Origin: an uncultured SAR86 cluster bacterium | GTDB lineage: Bacteria > Pseudomonadota > Gammaproteobacteria > Magnimaribacterales > D2472 | Assembly (NCBI GenBank): GCA_902617045.1 | Contig: CACMVA010000001.1 | Location: 185,519 to 249,518, forward strand | Direction of reading: 5' to 3' | Length of the DNA stretch: 64,000 nucleotides | Shown here: positions 24,189-33,766 of the stretch, piece after piece | Layout of the letters: every line of letters begins with the position of its first letter | Position numbering within the stretch: position 1 is the stretch's first letter | Notes under the pieces: model-generated | Seen by the model: the letters and a program-made list of their open reading frames with translations, nothing else | Database searches by the model: none | Told to the model about the DNA's origin: nothing | Translations under genes and position numbers: made by a program

Positions 24189-26002
24189 TCTTCACTCCAT
24201 CCACAAGTTCTATTTTTATTTTCTTCGTCAAGCCATTCTTTTAATGGTGCGTAGTAATTCATTATTGATTTACCGCTAAGTTGTCTTGAACCAGTAAGAT
24301 TCTCAAAAGCATCCTGCCAAGGCAAGCTTTGACCCATTGCCATAGTAGTAATAATCCTATCACCAGCTTCTTTATCCCCATATATTGAGCATTCATGTAA
24401 ATATCCATCATAATTAATTAAATTACAAAGTGCTTCATGAAACTGATACTGCATGATGCTTGCTAAATAATATCTAGTGTAAGGAGTGTTCCCAGGTATA
24501 TGATATTTTGCCCCAGGATCAAAATAATTTTCTGACCTTTCATAACTTGTATTAATTCCCTGATATTCCTCCCTAAGACTCCACCATGAAGAATTTAAAT
24601 TGCTTTCGTCAATTTCCCCATCGAATACTGCTGACCTCCATTTATCTAGCATCAAAGCCCATGGAACTATAACAACACCATCAAGGGCTTGTTTCATAAG
24701 TAATCCAATTGGATCTTGTTTTGCTTCTTCAGCATCATCTTTAGATATGAAGCCAATATCAACTAAGTAGTCTGGAGTAATTGAAAGCGTTAGTAAATCT
24801 CCAAATGCTTCATGAAAACCATCATTTGCACCTGCTTGAAAAACTGTTGGGATATGGTTGTAAGCTTGATAATAAAAAATGTGACCTAATTCATGATGTA
24901 TAGTTATAAAGTCTTCTTCATTTTTTTCAATACACATCTTTATTCTAAGATCATTATTTGCAGGATCTAGATTCCATGCAGATGCATGACATACAACCGA
25001 TCTGTCTCTTGGTTTCACAAATAGGGATCTTTCCCAAAAAGTTTCTGGAAGAGGCTTGAATCCCATTGAAATAAAAAAATCCTCTGCATACTCTACCATT
25101 TCTATTTCACTTAATGATTTTTCGTTAATTATCTTAGTAACGTCTATATATTTGGAATCTGGTTTTTCTTCATACACTAAATCATAGATATTGGACCATG
25201 ACTGACCCCACATATTCCCAAGCATATGAACTGGCAATGGACCTGTCTTTGATATTACTTCATCACCATAATGTTCATTCAATTTTGCCCTCACATGGCA
25301 ATGAAGAGCATCGTATAATGGTTTTACCTCACTCCAAACTCTGTCAGTATCATCTAAGAAATCTTCTGTGGGCATATCATATTTACTAAACCACAAATCA
25401 CTCAGTCCTTTATAACCAAGATCAACCGAGCCTTGATTCCCAATATCAACCATTCTCATATACATAGGTTTCATAGGCTTACCAATCTCATGCCACCCTT
25501 CCCAGGCCCTCAGCAATTCCTTGGGATCTCGTGAATTATCTATAATTGATTCAAATGCTTCTAAGTCATAGCATTCTTCGTCGTCAAAACAATACTCTCC
25601 ACTTCCATACATTGCTTCGAGGCTTGTAGTAATTTCTGATAATTCGGATGCTAATTCTTCATCTAAAGGAGGAGGCATTACAAAGGAACTTTTAAGGATA
25701 TTTAGCATTCTTTGATTTTCTTTTGATGTATCTAGGCCATCAAAACTAGCAGCCTCTCTAGATCTTTCTAGCGATTTTAATGTATATTTTGTTCCATAAT
25801 CTGCAATTACCTTTTGAGAATCGTGCGTTATAAAATTTGAGCTTATCCATGAGGCAGAATATATAACAGGACCATCTTTTTTATTTTCCGATTCTACCTT
25901 TGCAAGAAACTTTTCTAAGTCTTGATTGCTAAGGGTTTGTTCGCTACTTGGAGCACAAGAAGTTACAATAATAATTAATATTAAGCTTAAAAAATTTTTC
26001 AT
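24185..26002 (-). CDS. M2-family metallopeptidase lipoprotein (ACE-like peptidyl-dipeptidase)
   Basis: 605 aa with a lipoprotein signal (MKNFLSLILIIIVTSC, lipobox VTSC). The zinc motif HELGH is in 'ITIHHELGHIFYYQAY', with the downstream Glu ligand in 'NDGFHEAFGDL', exactly as in angiotensin-converting-enzyme-type M2 peptidases. 'PGAKYHIPGNTPYTRYYLA' matches the conserved ligand-binding region near the C-terminus. It is expected to be membrane-anchored in the periplasm and to release dipeptides from peptide C-termini for import. It is divergent from efp, with a 42-bp gap. Confidence 0.93.
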   Translation of the reverse strand: MKNFLSLILIIIVTSCAPSSEQTLSNQDLEKFLAKVESENKKDGPVIYSASWISSNFITHDSQKVIADYGTKYTLKSLERSREAASFDGLDTSKENQRMLNILKSSFVMPPPLDEELASELSEITTSLEAMYGSGEYCFDDEECYDLEAFESIIDNSRDPKELLRAWEGWHEIGKPMKPMYMRMVDIGNQGSVDLGYKGLSDLWFSKYDMPTEDFLDDTDRVWSEVKPLYDALHCHVRAKLNEHYGDEVISKTGPLPVHMLGNMWGQSWSNIYDLVYEEKPDSKYIDVTKIINEKSLSEIEMVEYAEDFFISMGFKPLPETFWERSLFVKPRDRSVVCHASAWNLDPANNDLRIKMCIEKNEEDFITIHHELGHIFYYQAYNHIPTVFQAGANDGFHEAFGDLLTLSITPDYLVDIGFISKDDAEEAKQDPIGLLMKQALDGVVIVPWALMLDKWRSAVFDGEIDESNLNSSWWSLREEYQGINTSYERSENYFDPGAKYHIPGNTPYTRYYLASIMQYQFHEALCNLINYDGYLHECSIYGDKEAGDRIITTMAMGQSLPWQDAFENLTGSRQLSGKSIMNYYAPLKEWLDEENKNRTCGWSEE

Positions 26003-26044
26003 TTATATTCCTCGCTATTAAAATAACATAAAAATAAAATTAAT

Positions 26045-26611
26045 ATGAAAATTTCAACGAACCAGTTTAAAAACGGAACAAAGTTGGTAATCGATAATGC
26101 TCCGTGCTCAATTATAGAGCATGAATTTCATAAGCCTGGAAAAGGTCAAGCTGTAATGAGAGTTAAATATAAAAATCTTCTAACTGGAAACACTAATGAT
26201 AAAACTTTCAAGTCAGGTGAAAGTGTTGAATCAGCAGATGTAAGTCATAAAGAAATGGAATTTTTATATAAAGATAATGATTCTTGGCACTTTATGGACA
26301 AGAATAATTATGAGCAAATTGAAGTTAGCGAATCACAAATGGGAAATGCATCAAAATGGTTAGTAGGACAAGAAACTTGTGAAGTTGTTTTATGGAATGA
26401 TCAACCTATTCTTGTAAATCCACCAGTAATTGTTGAGCTTAAGATTATAAAAGCAGAGCCTGGGGTAAAGGGAGATACTGTTTCAGGTGCAACAAAAACT
26501 GCAAAACTTGAAACAAATGTTGAGGTTCAAGTGCCATTATTTGTGAATGAAAACGAAATAATAAAAGTAGATACTAGAGATATGACCTATGTAGGGAGAG
26601 CAAAGTCTTGA
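26045..26611 (+). CDS. efp: Translation elongation factor P
   Basis: 188 aa in three beta domains. It helps ribosomes stalled at polyproline. The tip loop 'FHKPGKGQA' contains Lys33, equivalent to E. coli Lys34, which is beta-lysylated by EpmA/EpmB; those modifying genes are not seen in the window. The C-terminal signature 'IIKVDTRDMTYVGRA' is intact. It overlaps argS by 4 bases as TTGA. Confidence 0.96.
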   Translation: MKISTNQFKNGTKLVIDNAPCSIIEHEFHKPGKGQAVMRVKYKNLLTGNTNDKTFKSGESVESADVSHKEMEFLYKDNDSWHFMDKNNYEQIEVSESQMGNASKWLVGQETCEVVLWNDQPILVNPPVIVELKIIKAEPGVKGDTVSGATKTAKLETNVEVQVPLFVNENEIIKVDTRDMTYVGRAKS

Positions 26612-28341
26612 TTGATGAAATTAATAAGGAAATAGAAAGTTTCCTATCTTCAATTGTAAATAATAAAAAAAATATCAATTCTATTATTAAAAAATGCTCT
26701 ACTTCCATATCAGATGATCTTAAAAAAGGTCATATTACTTCAAATGTATGTATGGTCGCAGCAAGCATACTAAAGCTTAATCCAAAAAAATTAGCTGAAG
26801 ATCTTAAAAAAAGATTAGAAAAAATTGATAAATTTGATAACGTCCAGGTAGCAGGACCAGGATTTATAAACATCTCATTAATTAGAGAGGATTTTGTATC
26901 AACAATTAAATTTATAAATAAAAACAAAGATTCATTTGGTAGTTCTGCTATAGGTAAGAAAAATAAGGTGCAAATTGAATTTGTGTCTGCCAATCCTACT
27001 GGTCCTCTTCATGTTGGTCATGGGAGAGGAGCTGCCTATGGTGATGCAATTGGTAGAATTCTTGAGTCAACAGGATCAATTGTTGAAAAAGAATACTATG
27101 TTAACGATGCTGGAAGACAAATCGATATTCTAACTGCAAGCGTTATATTGAGATTAATAAAAAATGATATAAATAATTATTTTCCAGCCAATGGATATAA
27201 AGGTGAATACATTGATGAAATTGGAAAAAAATTAAATAAGGAAGTAAAAATACAAGAATTCAAGTCACTTTCAATCAAATCCTATGAGGATCCTGAAGAA
27301 GAAATAGATAGTATTATTCATGAATTGGAAAAATTAAATAATAATTCATGGAATCTCATAAAAAATTTCTCATTAAAAGAAATTGTTAAATCTATTGAGG
27401 ATGATTTAAAAGCATTTAATGTGAATTTTGATAACTGGTTTTATGAATCATCGCTTGGCAAGATTGATGATGATTCATCTGATATAGCATCTTCAGTAAA
27501 TAAACTAAAAAAAGATGGTCATGCTTATGAGAAAGATAAGGCCATATGGCTTAATACAGATGTAAGTGGTGACGATAAACATAGAGTTTTAGTGAGAGAT
27601 AATGGAAAGGCAACATATTTTGCCTCGGATGTTGCATATCATAAAAATAAGGTTGATAGAGGTTTTGATAAGCTAATAAATATATGGGGAGCCGATCACC
27701 ATGGATACATTAAGAGAATAGAAGCATCTATTGAAAACCTTGGGTCAGATAAAAATAAACTGATTGTAAAACTTGTTCAGTTTGCAAATCTTTTCAAGGA
27801 TGGAAAAAAGGTAAAGATGTCCACAAGATCAGGAGAATTTTTTACATTAAAAAATCTTATTGAAGATATAGGTTCGGATGCTGCAAGATTTTATTATTTA
27901 TCAAAGCAAGCTGATCAGCACTTGGATTTTGATCTTGATTTGGCAAAATCGGATAGTAAAGAAAATATTTTTTATTACATCCAGTATGCGCATGCAAGAA
28001 TCGTTTCGCTTGAAGAAAAGGCCTTAGATAAATTCTCTGATATTAAGAGAAATATTAAAAATATTAGCAGTGGGAACTATAAAGAATGTGACAATCTAAT
28101 TCATGAAATTTCAAAATTCCCAGATATTGTAAATAAATCTGCAAATACGCTACAACCTCATGTCATTATCTATTACTTAAAAGATTTATCTCAGCTATTT
28201 CATAGCTTCTATAACGATAATCATGTCTTGTCTGAATCTGAAGAGAATATGCAATCAATTTTAGAGTGTCTTATAGCTGTAAAACAAGTTATTTCAAATG
28301 GTTTAAATTTATTAGGAATTACTCCAATGCAAAAAATGTAA
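26608..28341 (+). CDS. argS: Arginyl-tRNA synthetase
   Basis: Charges tRNA-Arg in the cytosol. 577 aa with the N-terminal additional domain, the class I HIGH motif as HVGH ('ANPTGPLHVGHGRGAAYGDA'), the 'WGADHHGYIKRI' region and the KMSKS-equivalent 'KVKMSTRSGEFF'. A DALR-type anticodon-binding domain ends in 'LLGITPMQKM', where ArgS proteins commonly end VLG/LLGI.PMERM. Start is TTG 26608, sharing TTGA with the efp stop. No in-frame ATG is near enough to be better. Confidence 0.96.
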   Translation: MIDEINKEIESFLSSIVNNKKNINSIIKKCSTSISDDLKKGHITSNVCMVAASILKLNPKKLAEDLKKRLEKIDKFDNVQVAGPGFINISLIREDFVSTIKFINKNKDSFGSSAIGKKNKVQIEFVSANPTGPLHVGHGRGAAYGDAIGRILESTGSIVEKEYYVNDAGRQIDILTASVILRLIKNDINNYFPANGYKGEYIDEIGKKLNKEVKIQEFKSLSIKSYEDPEEEIDSIIHELEKLNNNSWNLIKNFSLKEIVKSIEDDLKAFNVNFDNWFYESSLGKIDDDSSDIASSVNKLKKDGHAYEKDKAIWLNTDVSGDDKHRVLVRDNGKATYFASDVAYHKNKVDRGFDKLINIWGADHHGYIKRIEASIENLGSDKNKLIVKLVQFANLFKDGKKVKMSTRSGEFFTLKNLIEDIGSDAARFYYLSKQADQHLDFDLDLAKSDSKENIFYYIQYAHARIVSLEEKALDKFSDIKRNIKNISSGNYKECDNLIHEISKFPDIVNKSANTLQPHVIIYYLKDLSQLFHSFYNDNHVLSESEENMQSILECLIAVKQVISNGLNLLGITPMQKM

Positions 28342-28345
28342 GCAT

Positions 28346-28879
28346 ATGAAAGACTTTGCAAATGTTAAAAGTAATAAATCAAAGAAGACTAAAAGAAAAA
28401 CTGTTTTTACTTCAAAAAAGCCATCAGTAAACACAATATCAACTAGCACCATCCTGATATTAATTTTTATTAGCTTAGGTCTAGCCTCTAGTTCAATACT
28501 TCTATTCAAGACAGACGTTATGTCAATTAAAACTGTCAACACTTCCAACACCGTAAACATAGACTTCCCTTCATCATTAATGGATAATTCAGTGCTTATT
28601 GAATTTAATGAAGAAAATAATTCTTTAGAGTGTCAGTACTTTGTCCAAATTGGCGCATACGGAAATAAAAAATATGCTCTTGAGGCAGTTAAAATGCTCA
28701 ATAACGATATTGAAAACCTATCAATTAATGAGGTATACAGTACTCTTTTGCCAGGAAAGCTTTTAAATAGTGTAATATCAGGCCCTTATATTAATAGATC
28801 AGCAGCAAATAATGCTAAAGAGAAAATAACAAAGAGCGGTTTTGAACCACGATTAAGAACTGTATGCAAAGAGAACTAA
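28346..28879 (+). CDS. SPOR-domain membrane protein (FtsN/DedD-like)
   Basis: 177 aa. A basic cytoplasmic N-terminus (NKSKKTKRK) is followed by one membrane helix at about residues 35-54, a short linker, and a C-terminal SPOR domain (about 88-172) with 'YFVQIGAYGNKKYALEAVKML' (core) and 'ISGPYINRSAANNAKEKI'. SPOR domains bind septal peptidoglycan lacking stem peptides, so a cell-division role is likely. The argS-SPOR arrangement is common in gammaproteobacteria. It overlaps the next gene by 16 bases. Confidence 0.9.
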   Translation: MKDFANVKSNKSKKTKRKTVFTSKKPSVNTISTSTILILIFISLGLASSSILLFKTDVMSIKTVNTSNTVNIDFPSSLMDNSVLIEFNEENNSLECQYFVQIGAYGNKKYALEAVKMLNNDIENLSINEVYSTLLPGKLLNSVISGPYINRSAANNAKEKITKSGFEPRLRTVCKEN

Positions 28880-29550
28880 TTAGAAATATTAATGCTATTA
28901 ATAATAGAATCGATGAGTTGTGCTCATCTATTAATAGAAGCAGAGATGAAATAACCTTAATTGCAGTTTCTAAGAAGAAAAGCTTTGAGCTCGTTAAGAT
29001 AGCTCTAGAGAATGGAATCAATAACTTCGGAGAAAATTACGCACAAGAGCTTCAAGAAAAATCTTCATTGATAGATTCAAGTAATATTGTTTGGCATTTT
29101 ATTGGGCCAATTCAATCCAATAAAGTTAAAGTAATTGCAAATAATGCTGATTGGATTCATACCCTCGAAAGGGAAAAAATTATTAGAAAATTCAATGATG
29201 AGTGTAAAAAAATTAATAAATTAATAAACGGATGCATTCAAATTAATATTTCGTCTGAAAAATCAAAAAGTGGATGCAGTCCTGACGAGCTTTTTGATAT
29301 AGCAAAATTAGTAGAATCTATGGAAAATATTAATTTAAAAGGCATAATGGCTCTCCCAAAACTAACAAATGATAAAGAAGAAAGAGATTATATGATGGAA
29401 GAAGTTATAAACCTGAGCATCAAGTTACAAAAAATTTATCCCAACGCTAGTGCTATCTCACTTGGAACAACTTCGGATTACGAGGATGCCATAATTCATG
29501 GATCTAACATGCTTCGAATAGGTGAATCAATTTTTGGTAAAAGATCATGA
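28864..29550 (+). CDS. YggS/PLPBP-family pyridoxal phosphate homeostasis protein
   Basis: 228 aa, fold type III PLP protein. The PLP lysine is in 'ITLIAVSKKKSFELVKIAL' and further family motifs are 'NFGENYAQELQEK', 'WHFIGPIQSNKVK' and 'SLGTTSDYEDAIIHGSNMLRIG' (ending in the phosphate-binding segment). It buffers PLP and affects amino-acid and keto-acid balance and has no catalytic reaction of its own. The order yggS-proC-yggT is the conserved gammaproteobacterial arrangement and is kept here with overlaps. Confidence 0.94.
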   Translation: MQRELIRNINAINNRIDELCSSINRSRDEITLIAVSKKKSFELVKIALENGINNFGENYAQELQEKSSLIDSSNIVWHFIGPIQSNKVKVIANNADWIHTLEREKIIRKFNDECKKINKLINGCIQINISSEKSKSGCSPDELFDIAKLVESMENINLKGIMALPKLTNDKEERDYMMEEVINLSIKLQKIYPNASAISLGTTSDYEDAIIHGSNMLRIGESIFGKRS

Positions 29551-30335
29551 AAAATATATTATTTTTTGGTGGTGGTAATATTGCTCAAGCCTTAATTTCA
29601 GGACTACTATTAAATGGGATGAGCAACAAAAATATTTTTTTTGTAGACAGGAATCCTTTAAATCAAAAAAAATTAAATAGCTTGAAAGTTAAAAGTTTAA
29701 AAAAATCGAATTCTGATGTAGATATAGTTATCTTATCCGTAAAGCCAAAAGACGCTATTCAAGCATACAAAGAAATTTTAAATAACTATAAAAATCCTAA
29801 AATTGTTAGTCTTGTTGCTGGTATAAAATCCTCTACATACACCAAGCTGGATAATAAATCTCAATTTATGAGAGCAATGCCAAATACTGCATCAAAATAT
29901 GGTCAAGGAATTACAGCTTTATATAATTCATCTTTTAAAAAAAATAACTTTAAAAAGGTCTCTTCTATCTTCTCAAAATTAGGTACAGTCATTGAAGTAG
30001 ATAATGATTCAAAAATAGATACTTTTACTGGTGTCATTGGAAGTGGGCCTGCATATTTTTTCCAAACTCTTAAATCATTTGAGAAAAAACTTATGAGATT
30101 ATGTAACCAAGATGAAAAAATTGTTAGAGAGATTATTGCTAATCTTATGAAAGGTGTTGGTTCATCAATTGAAAAAGATGGTGATTTGAATAATCTAATT
30201 AAAGCAGTTGCTTCAAAGAAAGGAACGACAGAAGCTGGACTAAAGTCGCTTAAATCCAATAATTTAAATCAAATCTTTGAAAAAGGATTAAACGCTGCCA
30301 TCAAAAGATCCAAGGAAATTTCAAATGAATTCTAA
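29547..30335 (+). CDS. proC: Pyrroline-5-carboxylate reductase
   Basis: Last step of proline synthesis, reducing P5C with NAD(P)H. 262 aa with an N-terminal Rossmann motif 'LFFGGGNIAQALISGLL', 'VILSVKPKD', 'MRAMPNTASKYGQG' and the C-terminal dimerisation signature 'ATTEAGL'-like 'KGTTEAGLKSL', together with 'IGSGPAYFF'. It overlaps the YggS-type gene by 4 bases and YggT by 11. Confidence 0.94.
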   Translation: MKNILFFGGGNIAQALISGLLLNGMSNKNIFFVDRNPLNQKKLNSLKVKSLKKSNSDVDIVILSVKPKDAIQAYKEILNNYKNPKIVSLVAGIKSSTYTKLDNKSQFMRAMPNTASKYGQGITALYNSSFKKNNFKKVSSIFSKLGTVIEVDNDSKIDTFTGVIGSGPAYFFQTLKSFEKKLMRLCNQDEKIVREIIANLMKGVGSSIEKDGDLNNLIKAVASKKGTTEAGLKSLKSNNLNQIFEKGLNAAIKRSKEISNEF

Positions 30336-30849
30336 TATGCAAATACTTGGGCTTATTTTAAGTATATTAAATTACACACTTGTTTTTCTCTTCATCTTTA
30401 ATTTATTGAAAGTAAATTATTACAATCAAATTGTTTCAATATTTGTTAAAGCGTATAGTCCCATAGCAAAAATATTTTCACCCTTACCAATTCAAGCCCT
30501 TAATATTTTAATCTTGGCCATAGTATTTAAGCTTTCATCTCTTGTTATATATTTTGGTGATCAGTATGTAATTACAACATTATTAGGGGTGGCTGTAATT
30601 CAGACGATAATGATTATTTTAAGGATCATATTTTTTGCAGTAATTGGAGGTGTAATCCTAAGTTGGGTATCTCCATCAAACTCAAATGCTTTTTTAGAGT
30701 TAATTGAGGAAATATCTTATAAGTCTTTAATGCCGATAAGGAATTATATTCCATCAGCTGGAGGTTTGGACTTTTCTCCTCTTTTTGTTTTGATTTTAAT
30801 TAATCTAATTGAATCCTTCTTATCAGATATGCTTAGGTCAATAGTATGA
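30325..30849 (+). CDS. YggT family membrane protein
   Basis: 174 aa with four membrane helices in two repeats. Each repeat ends with the family pattern, the second being 'YKSLMPIRNYIPSAGGLDFSPLFVLILINL' (core PIRNYIPSAGGLDFSP). YggT proteins are inner-membrane proteins tied to osmotic or division functions without proven activity. An internal ATG (residue 5) is a possible start, giving a smaller overlap with proC. Confidence 0.9.
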   Translation: MNSNMQILGLILSILNYTLVFLFIFNLLKVNYYNQIVSIFVKAYSPIAKIFSPLPIQALNILILAIVFKLSSLVIYFGDQYVITTLLGVAVIQTIMIILRIIFFAVIGGVILSWVSPSNSNAFLELIEEISYKSLMPIRNYIPSAGGLDFSPLFVLILINLIESFLSDMLRSIV

Positions 30850-31931
30850 AGATGGAAACAAAATTAATTCATTTTTCAGAAGGAATTGAACTTGAATCAG
30901 GTGAGAAGCTCAATTCATTCGATTTAATGGTAGAAACCTATGGTGAACTTAATGAAGGCAAGTCAAATGCAATTCTTCTTTGTCATGCATTTTCAGGAAA
31001 TCATCATGCAGCAGGAAGTTCTGAAGATTTTGGAATTGGTTGGTGGGATCAGTTAGTTGGTCCTAGTAAAACAATCGACACCAATAAATATTTTGTTGTC
31101 TGTTGCAATAATCTAGGTGGATGTGCTGGTTCCTCCGGACCATCTTCAATTGATCCTTCATCGCAAAAAATATTTGGAAAATCTTTTCCTCAGGTAAGTG
31201 TCCTGGATTGGGTTAACTCACAAAAAATGCTTATGGATAAATTAAACATAGAGTGTTGGCATTTTGTAGCAGGTGGAAGTCTGGGCGGAATGCAAGCTCT
31301 GCAATGGTCAATTTCATATCCAGATAATGTTAAAAAGGCTGGAATTTTTGCTGCAGCTTCAAAATCTAGTTCTCAGAATATTGCGATGAATGAAGTTGCA
31401 AGAGAATCTATAAGAAAAGATGAGAACTTTCATAATGGAAATTATTATGAGCATAACGTTATACCTAAAAATGGGATTAAAACTGCAAGAATGCTTGGTC
31501 ACATTACATATCTTTCAGAAGAACATATGGATTCAAGATTTGGGAGAAAATTTCAAGATGAAGGTTCAAAAGTAGAAGAGTCCGTAAGCTTTGAAGTCGA
31601 AAATTATTTGCAATATAAGGGTGAACAGTTCTCAGAGCTATTTGATGCAAATTCATATATTTTAATGACAAAAGTAATGGATAGTTATGATGCTGGAAAA
31701 GATAAACCCCTAGTTGAGGCTTTAAAAAATGTGAAAGCTGAGTTCTTAATTGTAGGTTTTTACTCAGATTGGCTATACCCACCAGAAAGAGGAAAGGAAA
31801 TACAAATAGCTGCAATGAATAATAATATAAGGTCCTCTTTTGTGGTTCTCCAGGGAGATCATGGACACGATAGTTTTCTTTTTAGTTCAAAAACTTACTC
31901 AAATTTAATTACAAATTTCATAGAATCATAA
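30846..31931 (+). CDS. metX: Homoserine O-acetyl/succinyltransferase (MetX)
   Basis: Acylates homoserine in methionine synthesis. 361 aa, alpha/beta hydrolase fold. It has 'LCHAFSGNHHAAG' (oxyanion region), nucleophile Ser in 'AGGSLGGMQALQW', acid Asp in 'YSDWLYPPERG' and His in 'GDHGHDSFL'. MetX homologues may use acetyl-CoA or succinyl-CoA and this cannot be decided by eye. Adjacent metW (sharing 1 base) supports function, as MetX/MetW pairs are common in proteobacteria. It starts with ATGA overlapping yggT. Confidence 0.93.
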   Translation: MKMETKLIHFSEGIELESGEKLNSFDLMVETYGELNEGKSNAILLCHAFSGNHHAAGSSEDFGIGWWDQLVGPSKTIDTNKYFVVCCNNLGGCAGSSGPSSIDPSSQKIFGKSFPQVSVLDWVNSQKMLMDKLNIECWHFVAGGSLGGMQALQWSISYPDNVKKAGIFAAASKSSSQNIAMNEVARESIRKDENFHNGNYYEHNVIPKNGIKTARMLGHITYLSEEHMDSRFGRKFQDEGSKVEESVSFEVENYLQYKGEQFSELFDANSYILMTKVMDSYDAGKDKPLVEALKNVKAEFLIVGFYSDWLYPPERGKEIQIAAMNNNIRSSFVVLQGDHGHDSFLFSSKTYSNLITNFIES

Positions 31932-32521
31932 TGGCTATAAAACTTTCGAAAATTATAAACAATTGGGTTCCAGAAAATTCAAAAGTAATTGATTTTGGTT
32001 GTGGTGATGGATCTTTATTAAAAGAATTATTTGAAAATAAGCAAGTGCTTGGATATGGCGTTGAGATAAATGATACAAAGATAGAAAAATGTATTGAGAA
32101 AGGCGTACCTGTAATAAAACTTGATATAGACAAGGGCCTAAATGACTTTATGTCATCTGATTTTGATTTATCGATTATGGCCAGATCAATTCAATGTCTT
32201 AAAAATCCTGATCTTGCTCTAAATAGAATGCTGGAGTTATCAAAAAGATGTGTTGTGACTCTTCCTAATCTTGGCTATTGGAGATGTAGAATAAACCTTG
32301 CATCAGGGAAAATGCCAATTACACCAGAGCTGCCCTCTAGCTGGTATGAAACAGAAAACATTCACTTGTGTACGATCAAAGATTTTGAAAATCTTTGTTT
32401 AAAAGAAAATATTAGTATTAAAGATAAAGTTTTCATAAATAGAAACGGTAATCAAGGCAGTTTATCTAAAATCAATCCAAATTTATTTGCTGTAGAAGGA
32501 GTCTATTTACTTGAAAAGTAA
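31931..32521 (+). CDS. metW: Methionine biosynthesis protein MetW
   Basis: 196-aa class I SAM-methyltransferase-like protein. Motif I is 'VIDFGCGDGSLLKEL' and conserved MetW segments are 'MARSIQCLKNPDLALNRML', 'VTLPNLGYWRCRINL' and 'WYETENIHLCTIKDFENLC'. In other proteobacteria MetW pairs with MetX and is needed for efficient homoserine acylation. It lies directly after metX and overlaps rdgB by 11 bases. Confidence 0.94.
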   Translation: MAIKLSKIINNWVPENSKVIDFGCGDGSLLKELFENKQVLGYGVEINDTKIEKCIEKGVPVIKLDIDKGLNDFMSSDFDLSIMARSIQCLKNPDLALNRMLELSKRCVVTLPNLGYWRCRINLASGKMPITPELPSSWYETENIHLCTIKDFENLCLKENISIKDKVFINRNGNQGSLSKINPNLFAVEGVYLLEK

Positions 32522-33122
32522 TGATGACATTCTTATTGCCTCATCAAACAAAGGTAAATTAAAAGAATTTAAAAAACTATTCCAAAATCATAAAGTTTTT
32601 TCTTTATCTGATCTTAATATAGAAGATGCTATAGAAGATGGGGATTCCTTTTTAGAAAATGCAATGATTAAAGCAAAACATGGCGCTAAGGAATCTAAAC
32701 TTTATACAATTGCAGATGATTCAGGAATTGTAGTCCCTAAATTAGGCTATGAACCTGGCATTTATTCTGCAAGATATGCTGGCGAGGGTGCTAGTGATAA
32801 AGATAACAGAGATAAGATTATTGATAAATTGATTAAGAAAAAATATGAGAGTCTCGAAGCTTTCTATGTTTGTGTTCTTGTTGGGCTAAAGAGTCCTAAT
32901 GATCCGATGCCAATAGTAACTCAAGGTGAAATTCATGGGAGAATATCGATAAATAGTTCAGGAGAAGGAGGATTTGGATATGACAAAATCTTTTATCCCG
33001 ACGGCTATGATTGCTCAATGGCATCTTTAGACCAACAAATTAAAAATAAAGTTAGTCACAGAGCCATTGCTTCAGAAAAATTTATAAAATTGTTTAACAG
33101 TAGTTATGGTACTTTTTTATAA
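32511..33122 (+). CDS. rdgB: Non-canonical purine NTP pyrophosphatase (RdgB/HAM1)
   Basis: Hydrolyses ITP, dITP and XTP to monophosphates, cleaning the nucleotide pool. 203 aa with 'ILIASSNKGKLKEFKKLF' at the start, 'YTIADDSGIVVPKLGYEPGI' and 'YSARYAGEG', 'GGFGYDKIFYP', and 'VSHRAIAS'. Start is TTG 32511; the nearby ATGs are out of frame. The last 19 bases overlap the end of convergent trmB. Confidence 0.94.
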   Translation: MKSNDDILIASSNKGKLKEFKKLFQNHKVFSLSDLNIEDAIEDGDSFLENAMIKAKHGAKESKLYTIADDSGIVVPKLGYEPGIYSARYAGEGASDKDNRDKIIDKLIKKKYESLEAFYVCVLVGLKSPNDPMPIVTQGEIHGRISINSSGEGGFGYDKIFYPDGYDCSMASLDQQIKNKVSHRAIASEKFIKLFNSSYGTFL

Positions 33123-33751
33123 TTAAATTCAAATAACTCTCTGCCCTCATCTTTCCCTCTTCTTTCAAACTTAGAAAGAGAGTCTTTTTGAAAAGATTTG
33201 TTTGAAGATGGCTTAAATAATTTATTTTTTACAATTAATTCAGAAATACTTTCTGCATAGTTTTCCCAATCTGTAGATATGTATATATTTGAATCGTCCT
33301 TCATAAAATCATGGACCATTTCTAAAAAAGATTTATTTATCAGTCTTCTTTTGTGATGTTTTTCTTTTGGCCAAGGATCGGGACAAATAATAATCACTGA
33401 ATCAAATACTTTTTTTGGGCTTTGATCTAAAAGCAGCCTAATATCGTCTGAAAAAATTTTTATGTTATTGATATTGTTTTCTTTTATGCTCGAAACCAAA
33501 GTTCCTATGCCTGACATATAGACCTCAGAACCTATAAATAAATAGTTTGGATTATTTATTGCTTGAAAAATAATATTTTCAGCATTACCAAAGCCTATTT
33601 CTAAATAACATTTATCAAAGTTTTTGCTGAAACCTTCTACTTCCTGAATACTTTTCACAGAAAATTCTGATAAAGAGCTTAAACTGTGGGTCTGCTTTTT
33701 AGTTATTCGGCCTTTTCTTTTTACAAACGAAGGAAGAAACTTTAATTGCAT
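33104..33751 (-). CDS. trmB: tRNA (guanine-N7)-methyltransferase
   Basis: Methylates G46 of tRNA variable loops with SAM. 215 aa with the SAM-binding segment 'YLEIGFGNAENIIFQA', 'GSEVYMSGIGTLV', and the conserved catalytic stretch 'CPDPWPKEKHHKRRLI', followed by 'ISTDWENYAE'. It is downstream of rpoH (15 bp) on the same strand. It converges with rdgB, and both genes use the same 19 bp at their ends. Confidence 0.94.
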   Translation of the reverse strand: MQLKFLPSFVKRKGRITKKQTHSLSSLSEFSVKSIQEVEGFSKNFDKCYLEIGFGNAENIIFQAINNPNYLFIGSEVYMSGIGTLVSSIKENNINNIKIFSDDIRLLLDQSPKKVFDSVIIICPDPWPKEKHHKRRLINKSFLEMVHDFMKDDSNIYISTDWENYAESISELIVKNKLFKPSSNKSFQKDSLSKFERRGKDEGRELFEFNYKKVP

Positions 33752-33766
33752 TGCTAAATGCTAGAT

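Noticed and set aside
26003-26044. Riboswitch before efp or other leader RNAs in short gaps
   Set aside because: Gaps are 40-150 bp and AT-only, with no conserved riboswitch-like helices visible.
29903-30259. Minus-strand 118-aa ORF in proC
   Set aside because: Antisense shadow of conserved proC.
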